From the NCBI GenBank assembly GCA_911728435.2, contig OU452211.1, positions 11,762,428 through 11,826,427 of the forward strand: a DNA stretch of 64,000 nt, read 5' to 3'. Positions within the stretch are counted from its first letter, which is position 1, and every line of letters starts with the position of its first letter. The stretch comes from Apoderus coryli. Taxonomy: Eukaryota; Arthropoda; Insecta; Coleoptera; Attelabidae. A program made the position numbers and the translations under genes. This document shows positions 35,981 to 47,969 of this stretch, in pieces. The notes under the pieces are model-generated. The model had not been told where the DNA came from, searched no databases, and saw nothing but the letters and a program-made list of their open reading frames with translations.

Positions 35981-36017
35981 TATATATCGTCCGGAGTGAC
36001 CTCGTGGATATCACATA
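35981..36017 (+). promoter_or_regulatory. Candidate TATA box and start site of Osiris gene B
   Basis: TATATATC at 35981-35988 is followed about 30 bases on by a TCACAT word at 36011. This would give a leader of roughly 65 bases before the ATG at 36078. A GTGAGT word near 36036 could be a leader-intron donor, but no need for it is seen. Confidence 0.4.
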
Positions 36018-36077
36018 ACGAAGAACAACACACTCGTGAGTGTAATATCATACATAAGTTAAATACCTATACCTACA

Positions 36078-36950
36078 ATGGCATCGAAATTTGTAACTTT
36101 ATTGTTATTGTGTGCTGCGGTAAACGCATTACCGACAACACAAGACGAGGCGCGTAGTAATACAATTCAAACCGAAAACGACTTATTAGACAGCATTTAT
36201 AGCGATTGTTTGAGAAAAGATTCGCTATCGTGTCTCAAATATAAGATTTACAACTTTGTCGATAAGTCTTTGGGACAAAAAGATACGATAACGGTGACTG
36301 ACGGTGTCCAAATAATAAAAACAAATAGTGGTGACAGTAAAGATGGAGCGCCGCGTGCTATTAACGGTGATGAATCAATTGAATCGTTATTATTCAATCG
36401 TGTAGCGCGATTTCTTGATACACACACATTTAAAGTTGAACTTAAAGGTAGTGACATTGTGAACGGCATCACCTCAACAGCGCGTAGTTTCAGTGAAATT
36501 GTACAGGAAGAAGAAGAAAATGCACTTGTCGAGGAAAGCAGAGGCAAGAAGAAGAAGCAGTCGAAACTTATGGGACCTCTCATGGCAGCTATCGCTCTCA
36601 AGACAGCCATTCTTGGGAAACTCGCACTTGCAGGAATCGCTTTAATCGCTGGTAAAGCTCTATTGATTGGTAAAATCGCTCTAGTCCTCTCAGCCATTAT
36701 TGGTATCAAAAAGCTTTTGGGCAACTCACAAGGTAAACATGTCACATATGAAGTCGTATCACATCCACAACATTCCTCGAGTCATGTCGCAACCCACGAA
36801 ACGGCTTATGCTGGTGGATCGTCTCATGGCGGTGGATACAGCGCTGATATTGGTGGAGGCGGCTACAGCGCTTCGTCCGGACATGGTGGATGGGGCAGAT
36901 CTTTCGACCCTCAAACGTTAGCTTACAGAGGTCAACCACAACAACAATAG
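36078..36950 (+). CDS. Osiris family protein (DUF1676), gene B, single exon
   Basis: 290 residues in one exon. Signal peptide 1-17 (cleavage near VNA-LP). The family two-cysteine segment is present: C44 and C52 (CX7C). DGVQII (75-80) and RFLDTHTFKVEL (111-122) belong to DUF1676. ESRGKKKK (153-160) is a basic, possibly processed site. Residues 163-213 are an alanine/leucine/isoleucine-rich hydrophobic segment with the family word AGKALL and the end IIGIKKLL. The tail has HVTYEVVSHP, glycine/tyrosine repeats (GGGYSA), GGWGRS and PQTLAY (278-283), the AQxLAY motif with a proline. It is a secreted or membrane-associated epithelial protein by family knowledge. AATAAA lies at 37219-37224. The HVTYEVV tail recalls a specific Osiris subgroup, but I could not fix which. 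Confidence 0.93.
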   Translation: MASKFVTLLLLCAAVNALPTTQDEARSNTIQTENDLLDSIYSDCLRKDSLSCLKYKIYNFVDKSLGQKDTITVTDGVQIIKTNSGDSKDGAPRAINGDESIESLLFNRVARFLDTHTFKVELKGSDIVNGITSTARSFSEIVQEEEENALVEESRGKKKKQSKLMGPLMAAIALKTAILGKLALAGIALIAGKALLIGKIALVLSAIIGIKKLLGNSQGKHVTYEVVSHPQHSSSHVATHETAYAGGSSHGGGYSADIGGGGYSASSGHGGWGRSFDPQTLAYRGQPQQQ

Positions 36951-39186
36951 TTAACTGTCTCTTAGAGACTTGTACCTGTTTTTCGTCTTGTCACAAATGC
37001 GTATTTATTGATTATTTATTTATTTTATTTAATTTTTGTTATTTAAATTTAATTATATAATATTTGTGACATGAAAATTTGTATCATAACAATATCAAAG
37101 ACTATATTAGAATAATTATTATTACATATTACCATTTGTTGCTCAGAGATTTTTGTAATTTATTTGTTTTATGGGCATACCGTAAAATTTAATATTTGTA
37201 AGTTACAATAATTTTATAAATAAAAATATTTAAAAAATATATTTGCTTGTTTCTCCTGCTGTCCGCTTTTAAACAAGAAATTAGAAAAATGCTTATCAAT
37301 GATCAATTCCACTTGAAATTAAGTAAAATGGAAAGTACAGATCTACTAAAAAGGCATCACTTTCAATTATTATTCTCACTTATACTTGATTCCTAAAAAA
37401 TACAACAGTTTTCTAACAAATCAAAATTCAATCAAGACTTTTTTTTCTCAAAACCGCCATTAACAAAGGAGATGCACCAATATTTATACTGAGTTGGATT
37501 TGGAGTTGAAAGTTGCCGAAGTATATAATAGAATCTTTCCTTTTTAATAGTTATGAGTACAATAAAATTATAATTATTCATCAATTTCTATAGAACAATG
37601 TATAATTTCGCTGTGTAGCATTGAAAACCGTTTCCAAGCTGCTGTATTGCCAATATGCCGCTCTAATACTCTTTTCAATTAAACCAACAGCAATAGCAAG
37701 TGTTTTTTCATCAGTACTTTGCTCTAAGTATATAAACCATATGTGGTTTTACCGTATGAAAATAGACTTCACTTCAAACACTGTCTAAGATAAACCGTTG
37801 ATTTGTTAATATATTTTTTTTTTAATTTTAAGTAGAACAAATTACTTATTAAATATAAAAAGAATGTCATCCATATCGGACAACTGATCGTCGTATAGGT
37901 GAAAAATTTCTCTGACCTTTTTTTTTGTTTTTAATATTTTCACGCATATACCTGATGTAAAAAGATGTTTCTACTGGTATAATAATTTAGTATGAAATCA
38001 TATTTTTTATTTTGTTCTTCTCGGTGGGTTGTTATGTATTTTATTATTAACGGTCATGCTAATTCCACACGCACATGGTCTCTGCACCTGTTCATTCAAT
38101 CGAGAAGGAATAATGTACTCAAATACCTTGTATATGTATGACTTTAATTTATTGTTGTTAAGTTCAAGTATATATTTAGGCGTGGATTTGTTTGTTTAAT
38201 TATTGCTATGATCCGTAAGAGTTCTAGATCGCCAGCGCGTAACCAACATTGCCTATAGTTATTAAAAAACGGAAAACATTAGAAGACACAACCATTGTCC
38301 CATTTTGGCTTTCCTTACGGATTATCTTGGATATTTTGAAAGATTAAAACTTGCGGTTCTCGCGAACTTTTACTATGTTTTTGTTAAACGAGCGATGCCG
38401 CAAACAAAATGATCATAGCTAAAAAGTATTGCATTTGCGACCCCCTTCGTATCTCGGTTACCCTTTAACTTAGCGGGACGATAAAAGCTGACCCTGATAG
38501 AGACTTTTGCATAGAAGAAAGTGGCGTAGTTGGATTTTAATAGAGTATAGAGCAGCCAGAGATAACGGACATTCAAATAATTTTATTTAAATAAACATTC
38601 CTTTGTACCACCAAGTCGCAACATTTTCCAGTAATTATTGAGCTTCGAAAAGAGAAAAATAAAACGTATTTTTTAAAAGTATATTTTAACGTGTATTTCT
38701 TCTTTGTTTTAGGCAATGGCATTTTTCTTGTAGTTTAGAATATCAGAGAAGTTGAAGTTTATACAAAGAGCTAATAAGGAATGACATACGAATTAGAAGA
38801 TTGCATCTGGACAATGAAATATGTCAGTAGGTTGACGAGACTTGTAATTAAATAAAGATACACTTTGTAACAACAACAGTATTGATTCCATATAGGTATA
38901 TCCATTCACATCAATATCAATTTGTTCCAACTCAAATCATTTTTCATATAAGAGAAAATTCACCATATGTTAGTTGTAAATGGAAGGTGTAGGTATCAAT
39001 ATTCGTAGGGTACAGATGATGGGAAATGCATTTTCCACTATTCGTGCGAAATGGAAATTTGTCATCGAGTGAATTAAATAGGTGTACCATATGTACGTGA
39101 CCAGAAATTCGAAATATTGAAAAATATGAACTATTTTGTTGTGTCACTTAATACATAGTTGTACAACCTTTACAGTACAGCCGTAA
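36951..39186. other. 3' flank of Osiris gene B and intergenic DNA
   Basis: The first 270 bases are the probable 3' untranslated region (AATAAA 37219). The rest is AT-rich with no recognised gene; frames at 38373-38576 and 38944-39147 lack motifs. Confidence 0.4.
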
Positions 39187-41015
39187 TAATAATGCTTTAT
39201 TTGCCTATATAACAATAGTTATTGGCATCGTCACATTCAGTATATACATAAAGAAAAATACAATATTAACAAACAAAATACTCAAACAACAAATACGTGT
39301 GTAAATAGTACAAATACAAAACAGTAAAACAAAGTACATAAAAGTCACTTAAGACTTCAATAAATAGTCTAAAGGGGAACAAATCAAATATTACAACAAC
39401 AATCAACAGACTATAATATAAATTAAGATTAACAGAGCACTAGTCTTTTTTTTATAATTTTATTTTCTTTTATTTCAATTAAATAATTTTTGTCTAAAGT
39501 TCTAATCAAAATCCGCATATTTATAAATTTTTCAAACTAAGCCTTCTGTCTCTCTCATTTTAATATATCTTTTATTCGCGATACGAGAATTTGGAGTTTT
39601 TTATTTCGTACCACATCGATAGGTACTCTGCCTATTGAAAAAGAGACAAGTGGGCAGGACATTCGCTGTTTGACCGCCATATCGACCGCTGAAGTGACAG
39701 TTACGTGTTGTGTGTGTTTTGGACATTGGAATTAAAGGCCGGCCGGCTAGTGTTGGGAGTCAAAACCGTTAAGGTAAGACTTCCAATTCTCACGTTTCAT
39801 TCATAATTTTTTTGCAATTTCCTGGATAACAGTCTTCCTTGAAGGCTTAGTTTTTTTTTGTGTGTTGAAAGTATATTTCAAACATTTTTTGGTCCTTCGA
39901 GCCGGATAGGCACGGCATTTTTATTACTCTAATTAATTTTCTTAATTAAAATTTGTTAATTATTCAATATTCAATTCATAATATACCTTAAATAGTGTGT
40001 GTACAAAAGTCACTCAAAATTTGTAGGTGAGATAGTCAGCATAGTCATATGGGACAATCTCAAGAAGTTTTTTTTTCACTTCAACTTTAAATTTATTGTT
40101 GTTCGCAATATCTTTTATCTGACGAGGAAGGTGATTATAGAACCTAACGGCCATAACCTGAAACTGTCGATCTGTCAAAGCTAATCTGTGCCGGGGCAGA
40201 CACAGGTTTTTCTTATGCCGCGTTTCATAACAGTGTAGATCCTCATGACTTATTAAAGTATTGAGATTTTCCCTAATATAAAAAATGCACTGCCAAATAT
40301 ACAGAGCAAAGAAGGGTTTGCATGGCTCTCTATATCCAGCTTTAACCATTACGCGTACAGCCGCCTTTTGAATTTTAAAGGTAATTTGCCATTGCGGTGC
40401 CTTGCCCCAAAACAGAACGCTATAACTAATCAGGCCCTGAAAGTATCCCATATATGCGCAACGCAAGACTTCTTGTGAACATGTAGTCGATAGTTTTCGC
40501 AAGAGATAAACCACACTGGACAATTTTTTGGCAAGGCAATCGATCTGATCTTTCCATTACAATTACTCCAAGAAACCTATAAGTATTGTTTTCGATAGTT
40601 AAATTTTTCCTTAGTGTAAAATCAATCCTCTCCGATTTCGAGAAGTTAAGAGACAGTCCGTTAGAGGCAAACCAATTCTCAGCACTCTTTAATTTGGTTT
40701 GGATTATGTTATTAAAATCCTCGGAAGCCTGGTAAATTGTGGTGTCGTCTGCATACTGAATTACTTGAGTATCCCTCAAATAAGATGATAAGTCGTTGAC
40801 ATATATAATAAATAAAAGTGGACCAAGAATTGAGCTCTGGGGTACTCCGGTTGTCACAGGCCTTACTTCAGACCTCTCTCCCATATAGTCAACTAACTGA
40901 TGTCGATCACTCAAGTAAGATCTTATGAAATTAAGAGCATTTGCTCTAATGCCATATAGGGGAAGTTTCTTTAAGAGAATCGCATGAGAAACACAGTCAA
41001 ATGCTCTAGAAAGAT
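39187..41015 (-). pseudogene. LINE ORF2 3' half (YADD type)
   Basis: Minus strand: SRAFDCVSHAILLKKLPLYG near 40950-41010, FIRSYLSDRHQLVDYMG, TTGVPQSSILGPLLFIIYVN, TQVIQYADDTTIYQASED, NGLSLNFSKSERIDFTLRK, then in the next frame the thumb region and TRHKKNLCLPRHRLALTDRQ, ending near 40014. YADD is intact but one or two frame changes and the 5' truncation at about 41015 make it inactive. The 3' untranslated tail extends to GGCAAATAAAGC at 39190-39205 and contains a GC-richer patch at 39590-39790. Confidence 0.83.
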
Positions 41016-41516
41016 GTTAATCGTAGCTTGTAGTATAAGCTTCCTATGCAGCTGCCGCGTTTTAAATAGGGTTAAATCGTTGTGAACGTGTTAATCGTTA
41101 AATAAACTTCATCTGGAGCATTACAACAGTAGAGTATTTAGGACTGTAATCCTTCTCAGACTGGAGTTTTCACGTCACAACCAAAATTGTGTATTATACC
41201 CAGGAAATACAGCACATTTTTATTGAAACAACTATAAGCTGTAAAGTTTATAGAATATAATAATAATAATATTTCCGGAGGAGATAAAAAAAATGTGGCA
41301 CCAAACCAAAGTTGAAATTACTCCGATAATAATGTCTGCTACTGGAGTTTTACCTCACCAACTTCAAACTACAAAAATCTCACTAACCCGACAGTTCCTA
41401 AATGCTACAGCGGAGTAGACAGATTAGACCTTATGCTTGGAATTCTCCGGCATAGGGGTCTATCTAATCCAGGATCGAAACCTGAGAGAAAAAGACAGAG
41501 ATAATAATAATAATAT
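41016..41516. other. Flank with a possible LINE 3' tail
   Basis: Sequence from 41265 to 41515 starts and ends with (TAA)n tracts and is GC-richer in between, as in LINE 3' ends, but no coding motif confirms it. Confidence 0.25.
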
Positions 41517-41527
41517 ATAAATCAAGC
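41517..41527. repeat. Left 11-bp target-site duplication of the RTE-like LINE
   Basis: ATAAATCAAGC here is repeated exactly at 43614-43624. Confidence 0.75.
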
Positions 41528-43613
41528 AAATCAAAAAAACCAGAATAAAAAATCAATTAGATACAAGAGAACTCATGAGAAATGAAGATCTTACAAAGAG
41601 ATATGCGGAATCCATCAATAAATACGTGAAAAGTATCAATCAAACTAATGATATTGAAGACATTGTTATTGGAATAAAAGAGTCCATAAAAGCATCAAAC
41701 GAAGAAATCAAACCGAAAATAAGAAAAGGGAAAAAGAAAGAATGGATGACGATAGAGATATTGGATCTGATGGAAGGTCGCAGGAAATATAAAATCCGGG
41801 GAAATCAAGAGAAATATAAGGATACTCACAAGGAAATGAGAAGGAAGATCAAAGAAGCAAAGGAACTATGGGTGGAAGAAAGATGTATTGAAATAGAACA
41901 GTTACAAACAAGAGGTGATTCATTTGGATTGCACAAAAAGGTAAAAGAAATATCACATATATACAGAAAACAACACAAAAGTCGAATACGCAATGATCAA
42001 AATGAGTATATAACATCAGAAGAAAAACTAGCAACGACATGGAAAAAATACGCGGAAAACCTTTTCAATGATATAAGACCACAGCAGCCAGTGCATACGC
42101 TGCACTCTGATAATTTATCGGGCCCCTCTATAATTAAAAGCGAAGTGATATATGCCATCAAGTCAACCAAGATGTACAAAGCCCCAGGACCAGATGACAT
42201 CACCGTAGAAGCAATTAAGTTGTTAGACGAAGAAAATGTAGAAATGCTAGTGAATTTGTTCAATCGCATATATGACACTGGCCACATTCCATCTGATTGG
42301 CTTCCATCAACGTTCGTAATGATCCCAAAGACGACCAACGCCACGAAATGTAAAGACCATCGCCTTATCATCTGCTGAAGGTATTCCTTCGTATTCTACA
42401 CTCTAGAATGTTCAATAAACTAGAAGATCTAAGCGGAGACACACAGTTTGGTTTTAAAAGCGGAATGGGGACTCGTGAAGCCGTTTTCTGCCTGAATACT
42501 TTAGTACAAAACAGCATAGACCAACGAAAAGACGTATATATGCTGTTTATTGATTACGAGAAGGCCTTCGACAATGTTAGACATCACACCTTGTTGAAAC
42601 TTCTGCACAATGCCAATATTGACGCAAAAGATATCAGAATCATCCAAAATCTATACTGGAATCAAAAAGCCTGTGTAAGATTTGAGAAATCACTAACAAC
42701 AGACGAATTTAAAGTTCTAAAGGGGGTTCGACAAGGGTGCATACTGTCACCAATACTATTTAACTTATACGTCGAAAATATATTTTCTGAGGCGCTGGAA
42801 GACTTAGAGTGTGGGATTAAAGTAAATGGTATACCAATTAACAACATACGGTATGCAGACGACACCGTAATCATTGCTGACAGTGAAGAGGACTTACAAC
42901 TAATGCTGGAACAGATAAATGCAGTTGGAAAGGGGAATGGTCTCAAAATAAACATACAAAAGACAAAGTACATGATAGTAAGCAGAAACCCTCCTCAAAA
43001 TGCTGTGTTAAACTTGGAAGACCAACCTATTGAACGAGTGCAAAACTTTAAATACATTGGAACCAACATAAATGAACAATGGAATCCCGAACAGGAAATT
43101 TGCTGTCGGATACAACAAGTGAGGCAAGCTTTCACAAGACTAAGACCCTTTCTTTGCAACCTGACATTGTCCCCCAAATTAAGATGCAGAATGGTGCAGT
43201 GTTACGTCTGGTCCATCCTGTTATATGGAATGGAAACAAGCTTGAGGCTTTTGAAATGTGGTAACACTGCACTGCCACGATATCGTGGGTAGACCGAGTT
43301 CGAAATGAAGACGTTCTTAGAAGGGCGGGATGCGAAAGAGAACTTTTCAACATAATCAAGAATCGGAAAATTGGATACCTGGGCCACATACTACGAGGAG
43401 ATAAGTACAAAATACCACAGATAATTCTCCAAGGAAAAATTGAAGGGAAGAGAGGAGTAGGACGTAAACAGATGTCCTGGTTGAGAAACATCAAGAACTG
43501 GACAGGCATTAGCAATACGGGCGAGCTCTGTCGCGCTGCGGAAGCAAGGACCCTTATTATGTTGAGATAGTCGCCAACGCACTAGAAGTGTACGGCATTT
43601 TAAGAAGAAGAAG
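41528..43613 (+). mobile_element. 5'-truncated RTE-like LINE
   Basis: Flanked by an 11-bp target duplication. ORF pieces: 41575-42378 (linker and RT start, KAPGPDDITVEAIKLL, IPSDWLPSTFVMIPKT) and, after a stop/frame change near 42378, 42408-43292 (DTQFGFKSGMGTREAVFCLN, MLFIDYEKAFDNVRHHTLL, GVRQGCILSPILFNLYVEN, NNIRYADDTVIIAD, KYIGTNINE). The C-terminal part continues in other frames (WVDRVRNEDVLRRAGCEREL, KIGYLGHILRGDKYKIPQI) to about 43570. It ends in an (AAG)n tail. The endonuclease domain is missing by truncation. The RT box YADD is intact; the element is dead through the shifts. Confidence 0.88.
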
Positions 43614-43624
43614 ATAAATCAAGC
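43614..43624. repeat. Right 11-bp target-site duplication of the RTE-like LINE
   Basis: ATAAATCAAGC, matching 41517-41527. Confidence 0.75.
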
Positions 43625-44188
43625 GACGTCTACTCCACAAAAATATTTATATATAAATATATATTCAAATCGTGATCGGGACTTGAGTACCAGACATGTT
43701 TCGGAATATGATTCTATCATCAGTGGCTTAATATACATGGTTTCGCAATTTATATAATGATTAAAGTCGAATTGGGCATGGAAATTTAAGCATCTATCTT
43801 TTTACTTTTTCTTAGCTAAAAATACTGCATTGTTTTATTTGATATGTATTGGTTTCTCTACATCTCTATTCTTCCAGTAAATATATCAATATTCTATCGT
43901 GTATGATAGATATAGATAGAATGATGTATTACTTACATGGAAATGTATCTTATCTTATTATATGGAAAGAGCACGAAAACAGAATTTATGAGTTTTGACC
44001 AACAGAATATTAAAAAGCCTTATCGAGTCGATCTCACTCATAAGGTATGCATAGGAATTAAATTAATTATTGTGTAAAAGTAATTAGTTTAATTAAAGCT
44101 AATACGTGTAGAAAATTAGAAAGAAAATTCACTCTCCGTATTAGTTTCATTACAATTAATATTGACGGTGATCGAAATTATAATTATT
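43625..44188. other. Intergenic DNA
   Basis: No gene recognised. The words CATGTTTCGGAATATGATTC and ATCATCAGTGG at 43698-43729 resemble sequences common near repeat ends, without proof. Confidence 0.25.
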
Positions 44189-44830
44189 AGGTCATTCAAA
44201 AAGGCCATAGGATGACACATAGATGGCGTTACTAGAATTTTCTCCATATGATTTTTATTTAGTACTAACCTTCAAACGATTCGTGTACAAATTTGACAGG
44301 AATCTGACTATTGATTTGTGAGTTATAGCATTTTGCGTGAACCAACTTTTGTTATTGAAAAAAAATGGAAAAAAGTTAATTTCGAGTTTTGATTGCTTTT
44401 TGATGAAAAATAAATACAGTGGAAACCAAACAAGGGCTGGCATGAGCTAGCTGACATTATAAAGATATCAGATGGTAGTGTTTTTACCATTTTCCACGAA
44501 CATTTGGGTATGCGAAAGCTCTATGCAAACTGGGTGCGCTCACGCAGTCGCTCAAAAACAACAACGAATTGATGATTCAGAGGAGTGTTTGGCGCTGTTA
44601 AACCGCAATAAAATGGAATTCTATCGTCGATATGTGACCATGGATGAAACATAGCTTCACTATTACACACCAGAATCTAAAAGACAGTCAGCTGAGTGGA
44701 CAGCAATCGACAAAGCGAGCAAAGACGCAACAGTCGGTAAGGTGATGGCGTCTGTATGTTGGGATGCAAACGGAATAATATTCATCGACATCGATGAAAA
44801 CTATGGCAAAATTGAATGAGCTGCAACCAT
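44189..44830 (+). pseudogene. Mariner transposase remnant
   Basis: The left end AGGTCATTCAAAAAGGCC resembles the inverted end AGGTCATTAAATAAGTCCC of the copy at 47411. Forward frames give HELADIIKISDGSVFTIFHE, HLGMRKLY, a frameshift, then QKQQRIDDSEECLALLNRNK, EFYRRYVTMDET followed by a stop where Trp is expected, and TPESKRQSAEWTAIDKASKD, KVMASVCWDANGIIFIDI. The first catalytic Asp (MDET) is present. The copy is cut off after the IFIDI block, so the second and third Asp are missing. Confidence 0.8.
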
Positions 44831-45369
44831 ATGATTTAAAACTCGCTTAGTACGAAGAACTCAGTGCTTGTAGAGATCAAGATTAAATCCTGTAAGTTAG
44901 CATATCCTAATGTGTACAAAATAATAGTAAAACAAAGTTCTGTTGTAAATTTTTTAGAGCAACATTCTCTATTACAAGTAACTCCAAAGTTTTATTACAA
45001 AACGGGTTAAAGTAGATAAAAGTTTTTATATCCGTATAATTTCTTATTCACAAAAGCAAAACTTTTACGATGCTCGGTTCATTCTAATAAATATTAAAAT
45101 TTTGCATTGTTTTCGTATCTTTGTGTGGGGCTGTCGTAAAACAGATTTAGTTAAAACACTTTGCGGCAGTATTTCATATTTCACAAAGCTGTCACCCTCA
45201 TATATAATCTTGCGATATTTTCCATGCTTAGATTGTACCAGGTGTCCTGTTTTAAATGTACCCCCTCTTTAATTTTGTTCCTTTTACGATTTAGAAAAAA
45301 AAAGGGTTTTTTTAACAAGCTCTATTTTACATAGACTCTCAGAAAATCTGAGTATAGGAAACATCATAG
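44831..45369. other. Intergenic AT-rich DNA
   Basis: No gene recognised. Confidence 0.25.
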
Positions 45370-45600
45370 TTAGATAGTTGGTACTGGAGCAACATTCTGG
45401 AGAGGAGCTCCATCTTGCTGTCACATAATTTCAATATTTTCATTAAGAGTATTAGTAACTTCGGTTAAAAGTTCTAAATACCTTTGCCCATTAAGGTTTT
45501 GTTAAAAAAAAATACTCTACACCAAATATGCTGACCGGAATGTTTTATTTCACGGCATTCGGAATATTTTAGGTTTCCCAATGACATTAATAATTTTGAC
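45370..45600 (-). pseudogene. Tc1/mariner transposase fossil
   Basis: The minus strand reads TLNGQRYLELLTEVTNTLNE, NIEIM, a stop, then QQDGAPLQNVAPV, matching the segment of the intact DD41D transposase that ends in FQQDGAPPHYVAPV. The upstream part is frame-shifted. Only this middle block, with the second catalytic Asp, survives. Confidence 0.6.
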
Positions 45601-47410
45601 AAATTTTTTGTTTAGCAGAAGATCATTGATTAAAAAGCCGCATAGAAAAAAAAATAATAAACGTTTCTCGCGTCAAAATTTGGATAAAAACAATGGACAT
45701 TTTTAACACCCTGTATAAAAAATAATTTGACAGTTTAAAGAATTTTAAGATAGTAATCTCTTTCACAAAAGGACAGTCTGTCAACCGGTGAAAACCGGAG
45801 GTCGATATTTGGTCTGGTTTCAAAAATATCCAGCTTGGAACCACGTATGTTCAGAATAATCCTAATCTATCTCACACACTAATACTAAATTCACTGTAGC
45901 ATGCAAGTTCTGTTACATATTGTGACGTGGAATAACTAATTCAATCTAAAACTCTTAAATAAAACTTTTCCCTCTAGGTAAAAGTCGACAAGTACACTCG
46001 ATCTTCCTTGTCAGGGGAATAAGAATTTCTGTCTCTAGCTTTATAAAAATTTGTGGCCTCAATAGATCAGACCTTATGGGTTTTAAGGTATTTTACGTAA
46101 ACCGGTACACTACACTCGCAATGTATGTATGCATCTCAGGAGAAAATGTTTACCTACTTGCGGCGGATAAAACTCCATTTTCTATACAGAGCAATGTAAT
46201 TCTATTTAAATTTAATGTAAGGCTTTACAGAAAGTTATTATAGGGATATAGAAATTTGTAAAACAACAGACTAAACTTATGGTTATACTAGAAAATTAAC
46301 ATTTTCAAAATGGAAGACGTAAAATTGAAAGATATTGTTACCTTGCTGTAAGTGGATTATATTGTCAAGCTCAGAATCCACCGTCAGACACAAATTCTTT
46401 GCATTTTGTGTCATTTTCAAAGTAATACTATAGTCCCTATTTCTAGCAGCATCAAATAGTAAATGCCAGAAGAGTATAGCACAAATTAGAACAACGTTTG
46501 TTTTAGTTTCAATATATTTAAATCGACCGTTCAATAACTATTTATTTACAAGTCCTAGGGCATTTGACGACAAGATATGCTCCTTCACGGAAACGTGAAA
46601 CGTACACTAAGATGTCATTTAATTTGGAGACTTAGGATAACAAGGATATTCGCCGTAAATATTTTCTGTGTTCAATTTATATTGGGAACATTCCTACATA
46701 ATTGTCAAAATTTTCAGGTAAGTTCTACAGGTGATTAATGACCAACAGTAGTAGAATAGAATATGTCTGTAAACTGTAAAGTACACTCTTGGCATAAATT
46801 ATATTACAACAAGTGGCTAGCGATAATGAAAGTAGTTAAATTCTGTCGTTTAGATGCAAAAATTATTATTTCTATTAGAAAATAGTTCTAAATACCTACA
46901 TAGAATAGTATTGAAGTGTTATCCGTGTACATTTTTATAATAGCAAATACCAATTTAGTTTTGGCCACCTACTGATTTATTTTTTGATTTTCGTATTTAT
47001 TATTGTAATGCAAATTTTCGTAAGATGTCCCACTTTTTTATTTAATTTTATAATTCTATTAACTGTTATTTTTATTGTTAAATTATTTAAGGAATATGCG
47101 AGTCAACAAAAGTGAAAAATACAGTCGCACCTGAATTTTTACTTGATTTAATCATCCGTAATTATTTTGTGTTTGATGAAAATGTTGCTGTTGCTCAAAA
47201 ATATGCTGCAAAACATTTTATTTGAAGTTTTCTTCACACGTTTAGTGAGAACCAGCCTCAAAATATAATCGATTCATATCCATAAAGAAGGTGGAAGTGT
47301 TTTTGGTCAGATCCTTCATAAAGCTTGCACTTGAAAGCTCCTACAAAAAATGAATATCAAGAATTTGCATCACGATTATACTGAAATATTGCATATTATT
47401 CTATTTTAAC
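45601..47410. other. Intergenic AT-rich DNA
   Basis: No gene recognised. Open frames at 45623-45844 and 46283-46534 lack motifs. Confidence 0.25.
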
Positions 47411-47830
47411 AGGTCATTAAATAAGTCCCTAGGATAAGTAAGAAAAAAACCAAAATTTTGCGGTTTAACACTCCTCTGAAGCATCAATTCGTTGTTGTTT
47501 TTGTTCGAATGTGAGCTCACGCGGCACCCACATTGCACAGAGCTTTCGTATACCCAAATGTTCGTGTAAAATCGTAAAAACACCACCATCTGATATCTTT
47601 ACAATGTCAGCTAGCTCGTGCACCTTCAATTTGCGATCTTTCATAACCAATTTCTGAATTTTTTTGACGTTTTCTGGAATAACAGGCTCATTTGGGCGTC
47701 CACTTCGCTCTGCATCATTTGTGCTGGTCCAACCGCGTTTAAATTCAGCAATCCACTTGGATAATGCCTTTCAGTAGCCACCAAAACATTGGAACCGTGT
47801 AATTTCTATAATGCTTCAACAAGTGAAGCT
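47411..47830 (-). pseudogene. Deleted mariner copy with terminal repeat
   Basis: Minus strand: KWIAEFKRGWTSTNDAERSG-like start, VIPENVKKIQKLVMKDRKLK, VHELADIVKISDGGVFTILH, EHLGIRKLCAMWVPRELTF and QKQQRIDASEEC, then a stop and directly the terminal sequence GGGACTTATTTAATGACCT (complement of 47411-47429). The whole catalytic domain is deleted. It belongs to the same family as 34680-35620 and 44189-44830. Confidence 0.8.
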
Positions 47831-47834
47831 TACT

Positions 47835-47969
47835 TTGCTCCGTATATTAGTAAAATCAAATTCTAAATATTTTAATTTCTACTATTTTCTTTAGATTGAT
47901 TTTATTGAAACGATGACACCTTTTTGTTGATAGATCTGCCAAACAAACTCTAATTAACATACGGAGCAA
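47835..47969. repeat. Short inverted-repeat element, possible MITE
   Basis: TTGCTCCGTAT at 47835-47845 and its complement at 47959-47969 enclose 113 bases, and similarity continues a few bases inward. It has no coding capacity. It could be a tiny non-autonomous transposon beside the mariner remnant. Confidence 0.35.

Noticed and set aside
36248..36745. 165-codon antisense ORF
   Set aside because: Shadow of Osiris gene B.
43698..43740. Possible Penelope-like repeat terminus (words near ATCATCAGTGG)
   Set aside because: Resembles repeat ends only loosely; it lacks a hammerhead core (no CTGATGA with GAAA spacing) and no GIY-YIG or RT follows.
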